Positions 1 through 6,490 of a stretch of 8,106 nt of DNA are shown piece by piece. The notes under the pieces were generated by a model. That model had not been told where the DNA came from. It saw only the letters and a program-made list of their open reading frames with translations, and ran no database searches. Within the stretch, counting starts at the first letter, position 1, and the number at the start of each line of letters is the position of its first letter. Where the stretch lies: contig JASHTR010000603.1 in NCBI GenBank assembly GCA_030040455.1, positions 1 through 8,106 of the forward strand, read 5' to 3'. Both the position numbers and the translations under genes were made by a program. This DNA comes from Terriglobia bacterium. Lineage in GTDB: Bacteria; Acidobacteriota; Terriglobia; UBA7540.

Positions 1-26
1 ATGGGTGAACCTAATTCGCAAGCAAT

Positions 27-42
27 AATACGTTAGCGTATT
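27..42. other. small perfect hairpin beyond the 57-404 gene
   Basis: AATACG (27-32) and CGTATT (37-42) are perfect inverted arms around a 4-base loop. The hairpin lies 15 bp past the stop codon of the minus-strand gene at 57-404, where a terminator could sit. The stem is only 6 bp and AT-rich, and no clear T-run follows on either strand, so it would be a weak terminator at best. The surrounding 60 bases are about 35% GC (21 of 60 counted), far below the rest of the window. Confidence 0.3.
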
Positions 43-56
43 TAAGAAATGCACAA

Positions 57-404
57 CTAAGGATACTTACGCGGCCTGCTGCCTGCTCGACGAGCGGAGT
101 CGTCATCAGCCTCGACTTCCGAGACGTCAGCTTCTTCGCCCTCTGGAGGCACTGCCGGCCTGGGCCCATCACCGTCGCTATCCGGAAGTTTGTTAACTGC
201 AGGGCGGGCCACCGCTCCTTTTCCCAGCAGTGCAGGCCGTTGCTGGACGACAGTGGTGGGTCCTAGTGCGGCCAATGCTTGGCTCACGGTGTCAAAGCCT
301 TTTTGAAGCGTCTCGCCTCCTCCCTTGAACCGAAGGATGACTACCGTCATCTCCTCTTGCTCATTGCTGAGTTGTGGGACTCTGGTCTTACCGTCTCGTG
401 CCAT
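57..404 (-). CDS. small hypothetical protein with acidic, proline-rich tail (possibly truncated)
   Basis: This encodes 115 aa of unknown function. The start is well supported: GAGGAGGAGG lies at 420-411 on the minus strand, 6 bases before the ATG at 404. Residues 1-50 look folded, with a short strand-like TVVILRFKGGGE followed by a helix-like TLQKGFDTVSQALAAL. Residues 51-100 are rich in Pro, Ala, Gly, Asp and Glu and are probably disordered. The last residues are basic (RRAGSRPRKYP). There is no signal peptide or membrane segment, so it is probably cytoplasmic. From memory, similar N-termini occur in longer acidobacterial hypothetical proteins that continue past a comparable RKY stretch, so this copy may have lost its C-terminal domain; I cannot verify that here. 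The gene follows GH3 on the same strand after 153 bp but seems to have its own promoter. Real gene likely; function unknown. Confidence 0.72.
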   Translation of the reverse strand: MARDGKTRVPQLSNEQEEMTVVILRFKGGGETLQKGFDTVSQALAALGPTTVVQQRPALLGKGAVARPAVNKLPDSDGDGPRPAVPPEGEEADVSEVEADDDSARRAGSRPRKYP

Positions 405-419
405 GTGGTTCCTCCTCCT

Positions 420-459
420 CGCAGGCGTGCACTTTTCCTGCGGGCCTGTTAGTGCAGGC
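420..459 (-). promoter_or_regulatory. tandem hairpins in the leader of the 57-404 gene
   Basis: Between the candidate -10 box and the Shine-Dalgarno sequence, the minus strand can form two hairpins in a row. The first is GCCTG-CACTAA-CAGGC (459 down to 444). The second is CGCAGG-(11 bases)-CCTGCG (442 down to 420). The second stem ends at the first base of the GAGGAGGAGG ribosome-binding stretch. Such placement could modulate translation initiation, but no known riboswitch or protein-binding leader is recognised. The stems are short (5 and 6 bp), so chance is possible. Confidence 0.35.
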
Positions 460-475
460 TTGCTAGATACCGTCG

Positions 476-504
476 ATTATAGCGGAACTCGAGAATTAGA
501 TTGA
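476..504 (-). promoter_or_regulatory. candidate sigma70 promoter for the 57-404 gene
   Basis: A perfect TATAAT lies on the minus strand at 481-476, in the 153-bp gap after the GH3 stop codon. The best -35 match is poor (TTCAAT with an 18-bp spacer, 3 of 6). The stretch upstream is AT-rich, which can partly compensate. Transcription would begin near 469, giving a leader of about 65 bases before the ATG at 404. This suggests the small gene can be expressed independently of GH3. Confidence 0.4.
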
Positions 505-557
505 AGTTGGATAAACCAAATCCACGGCGGAACAGCGAGTAGCCCGGCACTACCGAC

Positions 558-2933
558 TCATGGCTTCAAGACGCGCAACCTTGCGGTTTGGTAGCTCACG
601 GAGCTCGTGCCCACCATGACGTCGAACATCCCCGGCTCAACCACTCGCTCCATCGCTTCGTTCAGGAAAGAGAGCTCCTGAAAGGCGAGGGTGAACCGCA
701 CCGTCTTCGTCTCTCCCGGCTTGAGTGTGATCCTTTCAAACCCTTTCAGCTCTTTCACGGGTCGGGTGACGGTGCTCGCTTCATCGCGGATATAAAGCTC
801 GGCGACTTCACTGCCCACCACCGGCCCCGTATTCTTCACGTCAACGCTGATCTCGGTCTCTCCCTGCGGGCCGATGGCGGCGGGCGATAGTTTCAAGTTG
901 CTGTATTCGAACGTGGTATAGCTTAAACCGTGGCCGAAGGGAAAGAGCGGTCCGGGTTCCGTGAAGAGGTAGCCTCGCCGCGCGGAGGGCTTGTAGTTAT
1001 AGAAAGCGGGAAGCCCGCCCGCCGAGCGCGGGATGGTGATGGGGAGTTTTCCACTGGGGTTGTAATCGCCAAAAATCACATCCGCCACCGCATCACCGGT
1101 CCGCTCCCCCAGATACCAGCCTTCAAGGATTGCGGGGATGCGTGCGGCGATATAGTTGATTGAAAGCGGTCGGCCATTGATGAGGAACACGATAACCGGC
1201 TTTCCCGTGGCCTCCACGGCCTTCACCAGATCAAGCTGCTGGCCAATGAGATCAAGGCTGTCACGGTCTCCAAAGTGTGTTTTTGCCCCCTCTTCGCGCG
1301 ACGTCTGCTCGTTGCCGCCGATGGCCACCAACGCCACGTCAGATTCTCGCGCCGCCTGAACGGCTTCCTTGATTTCGCGTTCGTCGTCGACGGGCGAGGG
1401 GAGCACGACCTCGTTTGCTTCCCAGCCAAGCGGATTTTCCGTAATTTTGCATCCTTCCGCGTAGTTCACTTTCACATCCCGGCCAACTTTATTCTTGATG
1501 CCTTCCAGGATGCTCACGGTTTGAGAAGGCTCGCCGCTGTATTCGCCGAGGATGCAGACGCCGGCATTGGGACCGATTACGGCCATGGATCGGATCTTGT
1601 TCCTATTGAGAGGCAAGAGGTTGTTCTCGTTTTTGAGCAGGATGATGGCCTCGTGCGCTGCCTCCAGGGCGAGCTTTCGGTGGTCCGCGCTGCCGGAGAC
1701 GCGAACTGCATAATCGGGATCAACAAACGGATTCTCAAAAAGGCCAAGCGAGAACTTGGCCTTCAGGATGCGAGCAACAGCCCGATCGAGAAGCGCTTCC
1801 GCCACCAAGCCGATGCGGACCTGATTGGCCAGCGTCTTATAGCAGTCACCGTTGGGAAGCTCGATATCGACGCCCGCTTCGAGAGCCCGCTGCGCCGCTT
1901 CCTCCGGAGTTTGAGCGACGTGATGAAGCGTCATGAGCTGACGCACCCCATCGTAATCAGAAACCACATAACCCGGAAAGTTCCACTCCTCGCGGAGTAT
2001 CCGTCCAAGCAGCCACTTGTTTCCGTGGGAGGGGATTCCATCGATTTCGTTGTAGGATGCCATCACGCTCATCGCGCCCGCATGCCTGATGGCGGCCTCG
2101 AAAGGCGGCAAGAAGACTTCACGGATTACCCGTTCCGAATAGTTTCCCGGCGCGCAGTTCTCGCCTCCTTCCGGCTGCGAGTGCACGGCAAAGTGCTTGG
2201 CCGTGGCCATCACGCGATCCGCGCCAATTCCGGGGCCCGATCCCTGGAAACCTCGGATGCATGCCTCGCCCATGCGCGCATTATGATAAGGGTCCTCGCC
2301 CCACGTCTCCTCGGTACGGCCCCAGCGCGGATCGCGAGCCGGGCCCAGCACGGGGGCCAGCACCTGCTGCGCGCCTCGCGCCCTAACCTCCGCCGCGACC
2401 GCACTAAAAACGTCCTCCACCAGTTTTACGTCCCACGTGCTTGAAAGCGCAAGAGCTTGCGGGAAGCTTGTGGCCCCTTTTGCCATCATGCCGTGCAGCG
2501 CTTCTTCGTGGATGATCGCGGGAATACCCAGCCGGGTCTTTTCCGTCAGATATTTTTGAATGGCGTTCGAGAACCCGGCGTTTTTGCTTGGGTCTTTGCC
2601 GAAGCTCGCGCGGCTGATCTGGCCGATGCCGCTCCCGAGCAGGGGTGCGGCCTTTTCCGGGAGAAAGTCGCCTTTGGCGTCGAGGATGCTTCCTTCGCGC
2701 TCAGGCCAGATGGACAGGGTCTGAGCCACCTTCTCTTCCAGATTCATGCGGCTGAGCAGGTCTGCTACGCGCTGCTCCACCGGCAACTGCGAATTGCGGT
2801 AAGGCGGCGGGGCGCCGCCCTTTTTGGCGTCTGAGGCCAATGCTGCGCCGGCCCTCGCGGGCTTCTTCCAGGCGAAAAGCTGCCCCATGAATGAAGTCGC
2901 TGCCGCCGTCAGAAAATTTCTTCGTGAAGCCAT
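558..2933 (-). CDS. GH3 beta-glycosidase (beta-glucosidase/beta-xylosidase type), Tat-exported
   Basis: This 791-aa exo-acting enzyme should remove beta-linked glucose or xylose from oligosaccharide non-reducing ends. The start at 2933 is preferred over the in-frame ATG at 3011 because it opens directly on a Tat signal (SRRNFL at residues 3-8, a hydrophobic stretch, then ARAGA near 27-31), and because the best promoter would start transcription near 2995. A weak AAGAGA precedes it. Domain 1, the TIM barrel (about 50-400), carries HEEALHG (142-148), GRTEETWGEDP (205-215), KHFAVHSQPEGG (247-258) and SDYDG with the expected nucleophile Asp326. Domain 2 (about 425-635) has NEQTSREEG (541-549); Glu547 or Glu548 is a candidate acid/base by analogy only. 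PFGHGLSYTTFEY (665-677) leads into a C-terminal fibronectin-III-like domain with KELKGFERITLKPGE (727-741). Length and domain order are normal for GH3. The EALHG plus SREE pattern resembles xylosidase-like or BglX-like members; exact specificity cannot be read. It is divergent from the AIM24 gene. Confidence 0.93.
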   Translation of the reverse strand: MASRRNFLTAAATSFMGQLFAWKKPARAGAALASDAKKGGAPPPYRNSQLPVEQRVADLLSRMNLEEKVAQTLSIWPEREGSILDAKGDFLPEKAAPLLGSGIGQISRASFGKDPSKNAGFSNAIQKYLTEKTRLGIPAIIHEEALHGMMAKGATSFPQALALSSTWDVKLVEDVFSAVAAEVRARGAQQVLAPVLGPARDPRWGRTEETWGEDPYHNARMGEACIRGFQGSGPGIGADRVMATAKHFAVHSQPEGGENCAPGNYSERVIREVFLPPFEAAIRHAGAMSVMASYNEIDGIPSHGNKWLLGRILREEWNFPGYVVSDYDGVRQLMTLHHVAQTPEEAAQRALEAGVDIELPNGDCYKTLANQVRIGLVAEALLDRAVARILKAKFSLGLFENPFVDPDYAVRVSGSADHRKLALEAAHEAIILLKNENNLLPLNRNKIRSMAVIGPNAGVCILGEYSGEPSQTVSILEGIKNKVGRDVKVNYAEGCKITENPLGWEANEVVLPSPVDDEREIKEAVQAARESDVALVAIGGNEQTSREEGAKTHFGDRDSLDLIGQQLDLVKAVEATGKPVIVFLINGRPLSINYIAARIPAILEGWYLGERTGDAVADVIFGDYNPSGKLPITIPRSAGGLPAFYNYKPSARRGYLFTEPGPLFPFGHGLSYTTFEYSNLKLSPAAIGPQGETEISVDVKNTGPVVGSEVAELYIRDEASTVTRPVKELKGFERITLKPGETKTVRFTLAFQELSFLNEAMERVVEPGMFDVMVGTSSVSYQTARLRVLKP

Positions 2934-3001
2934 GGTCTCTTTCTTACGGGCATTTCGATATATGCTTCCAAAGCCCGTCCCATCCATAAAAGCAAAGAGG
3001 C

Positions 3002-3030
3002 ATTGGAGCATTGCGACCGATTACTGTCAA
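3002..3030 (-). promoter_or_regulatory. candidate sigma70 promoter of the GH3 gene
   Basis: On the minus strand a perfect -35 box TTGACA (3030-3025) is followed, after exactly 17 bp, by TCCAAT (3007-3002; 4 of 6 to TATAAT, including the final AAT). Transcription would start near 2995, about 60 bases before the ATG at 2933. That would place the upstream in-frame ATG at 3011 outside the transcript, supporting the shorter Tat-signal protein. No operator is recognised around it. Confidence 0.5.
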
Positions 3031-3179
3031 GGAAGGTACAACGCTATGCCTTGGTTTTGGGCTCGTGGAGCATTGGCTTTATCCCTGAACTTACCAGCTT
3101 GCGTGGCTGATTTTCGGACTTGACCTGCGGTTTCGCCGCTCCCCGAACCTGAGAAGGCGTGAAAAAATCAACACCCTCT

Positions 3180-3282
3180 CGCAAAGACGCCAAGACAAGT
3201 TGAAAGTTTAGAGTCGAAAGTTTATAAGGAGAAGCTCTTTAACTTTTGACTTTTGACTTTCAACTTTTTTTGCGCCTTTGCG
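3180..3282. repeat. long imperfect palindrome (inverted repeat, about 44-bp arms)
   Basis: The left arm (3180-3223) begins CGCAAAGACGC and contains AAGTTGAAAGT. The right arm (3240-3282) is its inverted counterpart, with CGCAAAGGCGC and the same AAGTTGAAAGT. Aligned by hand, about 35 of 44 positions match with one gap. The 16-base centre is ATAAGGAGAAGCTCTT. The right arm also contains tandem TTTTGAC units. Intergenic sequences of the CGCAAAG-GCGC kind are, from memory, common dispersed repeats in several bacterial phyla, so this may be a MITE-like or REP-like element and not a gene-specific operator. It ends 10 bp before the -35 box of the AIM24 gene and could affect its transcription as a cruciform or hairpin. 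Confidence 0.75.
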
Positions 3283-3291
3283 TGATGCCTT

Positions 3292-3319
3292 TTGCTTGTC
3301 TCCGACAAACGATTATAAT
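3292..3319 (+). promoter_or_regulatory. candidate sigma70 promoter of the AIM24 gene
   Basis: A perfect TATAAT lies at 3314-3319, preceded by TTGCTT at 3292-3297 with a 16-bp spacer (3 of 6 to TTGACA). Transcription would start near 3326, just upstream of the AGGAGG ribosome-binding site at 3336-3341 that serves the ATG at 3353. The leader would be short, under 30 bases. Confidence 0.55.
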
Positions 3320-3352
3320 TTCACTCAGCCCATTCAGGAGGAAATCTGTCTT

Positions 3353-4048
3353 ATGGCCGTACCTGTTCTGCTGCCGACCACGGCTCGCGATGAATCGTTT
3401 GCGGGCCTTACCTATCACGTCCAGGGCGAACTCGTGCCCGCGCTCAGCATTGAGCTTGGCGCCGCGCCCGTCTATTTTGAGCACCACGTGCTGCTGTGGA
3501 AGGATCCGCAGGTCGAAGTGGGGATTAAAGCCATCAAGGGAGCGTTTAAGCGCATGGTGGCGGGAATGCCGGTATTTCTGACGGAAGCGCGAGGGCCGGG
3601 CCGGATTGCCTTCAGCCGCGACGGTGTCGGACACGTCTTTGCCGTCCATCTTACGCAAGGGCAGTCGCTCGACGTGCGCGAGCACCAGTTCCTCGCGGCC
3701 ACAGAAAGCCTGGAATACGGCTTCGCTCGCATTAAGGGTGTGAGCAACATCCTTTTTGGAGGCACAGGATTTTTTATCGATCATTTTACCTGCCGCGACT
3801 CGCAAGGCATCGTCTGGCTGCACGGCTACGGCAACGTTTTTGAAATAACACTTGCCGACGGAGAGCAGATTGACATTGAGCCGGGTGGCTGGCTCCATAA
3901 GGACCCGAGCGTCAGCATGGAGACGATGTTCCAGCGCCTCTCCGCAGGAGTATTTGCCAGCGCCGGACAGATTTCATGGAACCGCTTCACCGGTCCGGGA
4001 CGCGTGGGGCTTCAGTCCATGTACGTCCATCTACCCACCAAGGAGTAA
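3353..4048 (+). CDS. AIM24/DUF124-family protein
   Basis: This 231-aa protein matches the AIM24 (DUF124, TIGR00266-like) family, a single all-beta domain whose bacterial role is poorly defined; the yeast member Aim24 is mitochondrial and linked to inner-membrane organisation. Features seen include LTYHVQGELVPAL (19-31), GMPVFLTEARGPGRIAFS (71-88), a Gly-rich turn FGGTGFF (135-141) and IVWLHGYGN (153-161). Near the end, ISWNRFTGPGRVGLQS (207-222) is the typical family ending (tgpG...vglQS). There is no signal peptide or membrane segment, so a cytoplasmic location is likely. The start at 3353 is chosen for AGGAGG 11 bases upstream; an in-frame ATG at 3278 lies upstream of the promoter and inside the palindrome. 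The gene ends 5 bp from the stop codon of the convergent fucosidase gene, with no terminator between. No enzymatic function should be assumed. Confidence 0.88.
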   Translation: MAVPVLLPTTARDESFAGLTYHVQGELVPALSIELGAAPVYFEHHVLLWKDPQVEVGIKAIKGAFKRMVAGMPVFLTEARGPGRIAFSRDGVGHVFAVHLTQGQSLDVREHQFLAATESLEYGFARIKGVSNILFGGTGFFIDHFTCRDSQGIVWLHGYGNVFEITLADGEQIDIEPGGWLHKDPSVSMETMFQRLSAGVFASAGQISWNRFTGPGRVGLQSMYVHLPTKE

Positions 4049-4053
4049 ATCAT

Positions 4054-5580
4054 TCAAGTCGTGATCTTGAAGGTGTAGGCGTAATCGCAGGGCTTTTTAG
4101 CCGGCTTCTGGATGGCCAGGGCATTAGCCTCCTGTCGCCATTTCAGCTTTTCATCGCTTCCAAGCAGCTTCACGCTGGAAATTTGCTTTAGTCCATAAGG
4201 AGCATGCGCGCCCAGTGCTTCGATTCTTATTTCCTGGGTGGGCCAGCCGAGCAGGATAGCGTAGACCGCGTGATTCCCGGCCGTAAACCGAACGTCCTCG
4301 GCGGTAAAAGTTACATTTTCCTTTTCACCGAACGACCCGGAATTGAGTCGGTTTGGTCCCTCGCCGTAGAGCTGCCACGGCCGCGTTCCGAAAATGGCTT
4401 CGCGGTTCACGTCCATCCAACGGCCGATATTGCGGAACAACATTACAGCCTCCTCCGGAATCGTTCCATCGGGCTTGGGACCGACGTTGAGAAGAAGGTT
4501 CCCATTTTTGCTCACAATATCGACCAATTCATGGACGATTCCCGAGGGCGGCTTGTAGCTGTCATCCTGGATATAGCCCCAGGATTTCCAACTGACGGAA
4601 GTGTCTGTCTGCCAATGCAGCTCGCGGATCTTGCCCTCGATGCCACGCTCAATATCGAGCACCGCAGCATGCTCAGGGTACGCCTTGCTCTTGTAGGTTA
4701 GCGCCACTTCTTTTCCCCAATGATCCGAGGCGTTGTAAAAATAGGCCAGGAACTGGCGTCGGTAAGGCTCAAACTCCGGCGCACCCATCGCCCAGTCAAA
4801 ATAGAAATAATCCGGCCGATAGAGATCAACCATCTCAGCGCAGCGTGAATACCAATCCTCCAGAAAGCCCTGCGATGCAGTCTGGCGGAGCTCGCCCGGC
4901 GTGGTGCTGACGAGGGGAGTGGGAGCATGAGCTTTTCCATAAAGGCCGGAGTAGCGGGGGTTGTCCGTGTCAAAGTCCTTTTCAAAGGTATAGTAGGACC
5001 AGTTAAAGCCGCGGTGAGAGGAAATGCCCAGCTTGAGCCCCTGGTTGCGAATCTCCCTCGCCAGCTCGCCCACCACGTCGCGACGTGGCCCCATCCGGAC
5101 CGCGGTCCACCTTGTGAGATGCGAGTCGTACATGGGAAATCCGTCGTGGTGCTCGCCTACGGGCGTGATGTACCGCGCCCCCGCCTTCCTGAACAGGTCC
5201 ACCCACTCCTCCGGCTTCCACCGCGCGGCGGTGAAGAGAGGAATAAAATCCTTGTATCCGAACATCGATTGCGGTCCCCAATGCTCCTGATGCCACTTGA
5301 ACACAGGGCTCTGGCGGACGTACATGTCGCGTGGATACCATTCGCTCGAGTAAGCCGGGACAGAGTAGACGCCCCAATGGAGGAAAACGCCGAACTTTGC
5401 ATCACGATACCATTGCGGGATGCTGTACTGAGAAAGCGAATCCCACGTGGCCGCGAATTTCCCTGGAAAGGGAGCGGTAACTGACCGTCCGAGCCGAAAA
5501 GTGAGCGGCTGAACGGCGAGTGTAGCACTCGCCAGCGAAGCTTTCTGCATGAATTCCCTTCTCGAGTAAAATGGCTTCAT
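4054..5580 (-). CDS. GH29 alpha-L-fucosidase, Tat-exported
   Basis: This 508-aa protein should hydrolyse terminal alpha-L-fucose from oligosaccharides or glycans with retention of configuration. The start at 5580 has AGGAGA six bases upstream and opens on a Tat signal (SRREFMQKA at residues 6-14, followed by a hydrophobic stretch); the in-frame ATG at 5631 has no ribosome-binding site. The GH29 barrel begins at KFGVFLHWGVYSVPAYSSEW (62-81), then EHHDGF (143-148) and YFYFDWAMG (258-266), where Asp262 aligns with the family nucleophile. WQTDTSVSWKSWGY (323-336) and NGNLLLNVGPKPDGTIP (359-375) follow. Glu311 in DIERG is a candidate acid/base by spacing only. The remaining C-terminal part (about 400-508) looks like the usual beta-sandwich; I see no carbohydrate-binding module. 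The gene follows the HAD gene after 69 bp and probably shares its transcript. Linkage preference (subfamily A or B) cannot be decided. Confidence 0.93.
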   Translation of the reverse strand: MKPFYSRREFMQKASLASATLAVQPLTFRLGRSVTAPFPGKFAATWDSLSQYSIPQWYRDAKFGVFLHWGVYSVPAYSSEWYPRDMYVRQSPVFKWHQEHWGPQSMFGYKDFIPLFTAARWKPEEWVDLFRKAGARYITPVGEHHDGFPMYDSHLTRWTAVRMGPRRDVVGELAREIRNQGLKLGISSHRGFNWSYYTFEKDFDTDNPRYSGLYGKAHAPTPLVSTTPGELRQTASQGFLEDWYSRCAEMVDLYRPDYFYFDWAMGAPEFEPYRRQFLAYFYNASDHWGKEVALTYKSKAYPEHAAVLDIERGIEGKIRELHWQTDTSVSWKSWGYIQDDSYKPPSGIVHELVDIVSKNGNLLLNVGPKPDGTIPEEAVMLFRNIGRWMDVNREAIFGTRPWQLYGEGPNRLNSGSFGEKENVTFTAEDVRFTAGNHAVYAILLGWPTQEIRIEALGAHAPYGLKQISSVKLLGSDEKLKWRQEANALAIQKPAKKPCDYAYTFKITT

Positions 5581-5649
5581 CGCAATTCTCCTATGGTGCT
5601 CAGAAGACGTCGGTAGCAGAGTTTCCCTCATTTCGACACGCTACATTAA

Positions 5650-6483
5650 TTAACCCGAGGCGTAGCGGCGGATGGCTTCCGCAACGCCGCCCTCGTCATT
5701 GGAGAGCGTCACCGCCCAACCGTCCGGAACAGGGTCGAGGTTATGGTTGGCCATCAGGACAGGGTGACCGGCGAATTGAAGCATTTCGAGGTCATTCAGG
5801 TTGTCACCGATCGCCATGATCTCTTGCGGGCGGATGTTCGCGCGACGCGCCCAGTAAGCAAGCGCGCTGCCTTTGGAGCACCCCCGATTCATAACGTCCA
5901 GCAAAGAAAAGTTCCGTGCCAGGTACTTCGTCCAGGTGAGATGACAAAAGGGTCTGGCAGCCGCCGCTTCAAGAACTTCCCCAATGGGCTCGATCTCCTC
6001 CAGCGGCCCGCCGAACATGACTTGGAGCGGATCGATGGTGATGGCTCGGGCAAGGTCCGCCGTCTGGAGAACGCAATCGAGGCTATTCCGTGTGTACCAT
6101 CCCAGCGGCCCGACAGGCACCGCCTCATTGGACATCAGCAGTTGCCCTCGCCCCGGCTGGTCAAAAATGACCACCGCGTAGCCGCGATATCTATCGGCGG
6201 CCTCAACCACTTGCTGCGCCACGCGCTGGTTGAGAAGATTGCGGTAGTACACTTCTCCCGCAACGCTCCCAATGCGCGCGCCATTCGAGGAAATCACGAT
6301 AGCGGCATTGGCAAACTGCCCGACGAAGGACCGGGCAGAATAAAAACGCCTTCCCGTCACAATAACGATCTCAAGTCCACGCGCCGCAGCCTCCTGGATC
6401 GCCTCGCGATTGGCAGGCGGAATTTCGCCTTGATTGTTAAGAAGCGTTCCGTCCAGATCAATAGCAATAAGACGGATCGGCAT
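5650..6483 (-). CDS. Cof-type HAD-superfamily (IIB) phosphatase
   Basis: This 277-aa cytoplasmic hydrolase belongs to the Cof/YbjI group of HAD phosphatases, which dephosphorylate sugar phosphates, nucleotides or cofactors such as FMN, using Mg2+ and an aspartyl-phosphate intermediate. All four motifs are present: I, DLDGT (Asp9 nucleophile, Asp11 acid/base); II, VTGR (Thr43); III, Lys204 in GCSKGSAL; IV, GDNLNDLEM (Asp227, Asp231). The long insert between motifs II and III (about 80-195) is the type IIB cap that sets substrate choice. The ATG at 6483 lies 7 bp after the dgt stop codon; GGGAGG inside the end of dgt and AGGTG nearer the start could act as ribosome-binding site. Tight spacing indicates co-transcription, possibly with translational coupling, with dgt. 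The substrate is unknown; a link to fucose or nucleotide metabolism would be guesswork. Confidence 0.92.
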   Translation of the reverse strand: MPIRLIAIDLDGTLLNNQGEIPPANREAIQEAAARGLEIVIVTGRRFYSARSFVGQFANAAIVISSNGARIGSVAGEVYYRNLLNQRVAQQVVEAADRYRGYAVVIFDQPGRGQLLMSNEAVPVGPLGWYTRNSLDCVLQTADLARAITIDPLQVMFGGPLEEIEPIGEVLEAAAARPFCHLTWTKYLARNFSLLDVMNRGCSKGSALAYWARRANIRPQEIMAIGDNLNDLEMLQFAGHPVLMANHNLDPVPDGWAVTLSNDEGGVAEAIRRYASG

Positions 6484-6490
6484 AAAGCAC

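Larger units (their letters stand above)
2934..3352. other. divergent intergenic region between GH3 and AIM24 genes
   Basis: This 419-bp region has no credible gene. It holds the GH3 promoter (3002-3030, minus), a roughly 100-bp imperfect palindrome (3180-3282) and the AIM24 promoter and Shine-Dalgarno site (3292-3341, plus). The part from about 3031 to 3179 shows nothing I can identify. A 99-codon open frame that crosses part of it (2824-3123, plus) overlaps the GH3 N-terminal coding region and resembles no family. Confidence 0.8.

Noticed and set aside
1..36. Possible end of a plus-strand gene entering from the left (MGEPNSQAIIR then stop at 34-36)
   Set aside because: Eleven codons are too few to tell a real C-terminus from chance, and another frame also stops within 27 bases.
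505..557. Possible terminator after the GH3 stop codon
   Set aside because: Only a GTAG/CTAC 4-bp stem with a 7-base loop could be found around 540-556 and no T-run follows, so this is not convincing.
1275..2444. 389-codon open frame on the plus strand inside GH3
   Set aside because: It lies wholly antisense to a GH3 gene with full family motifs, its translation resembles no family, and long antisense open frames are expected in GC-rich genes.
3260..3898. 212-codon open frame on the minus strand antisense to the AIM24 gene
   Set aside because: The plus-strand frame has promoter, Shine-Dalgarno site and AIM24 family features; the antisense translation is rich in basic residues and unlike a known protein.
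5581..5631. N-terminal extension of the fucosidase to the ATG at 5631
   Set aside because: No Shine-Dalgarno site precedes it, whereas AGGAGA precedes the ATG at 5580, which places the Tat motif near the N-terminus as expected.
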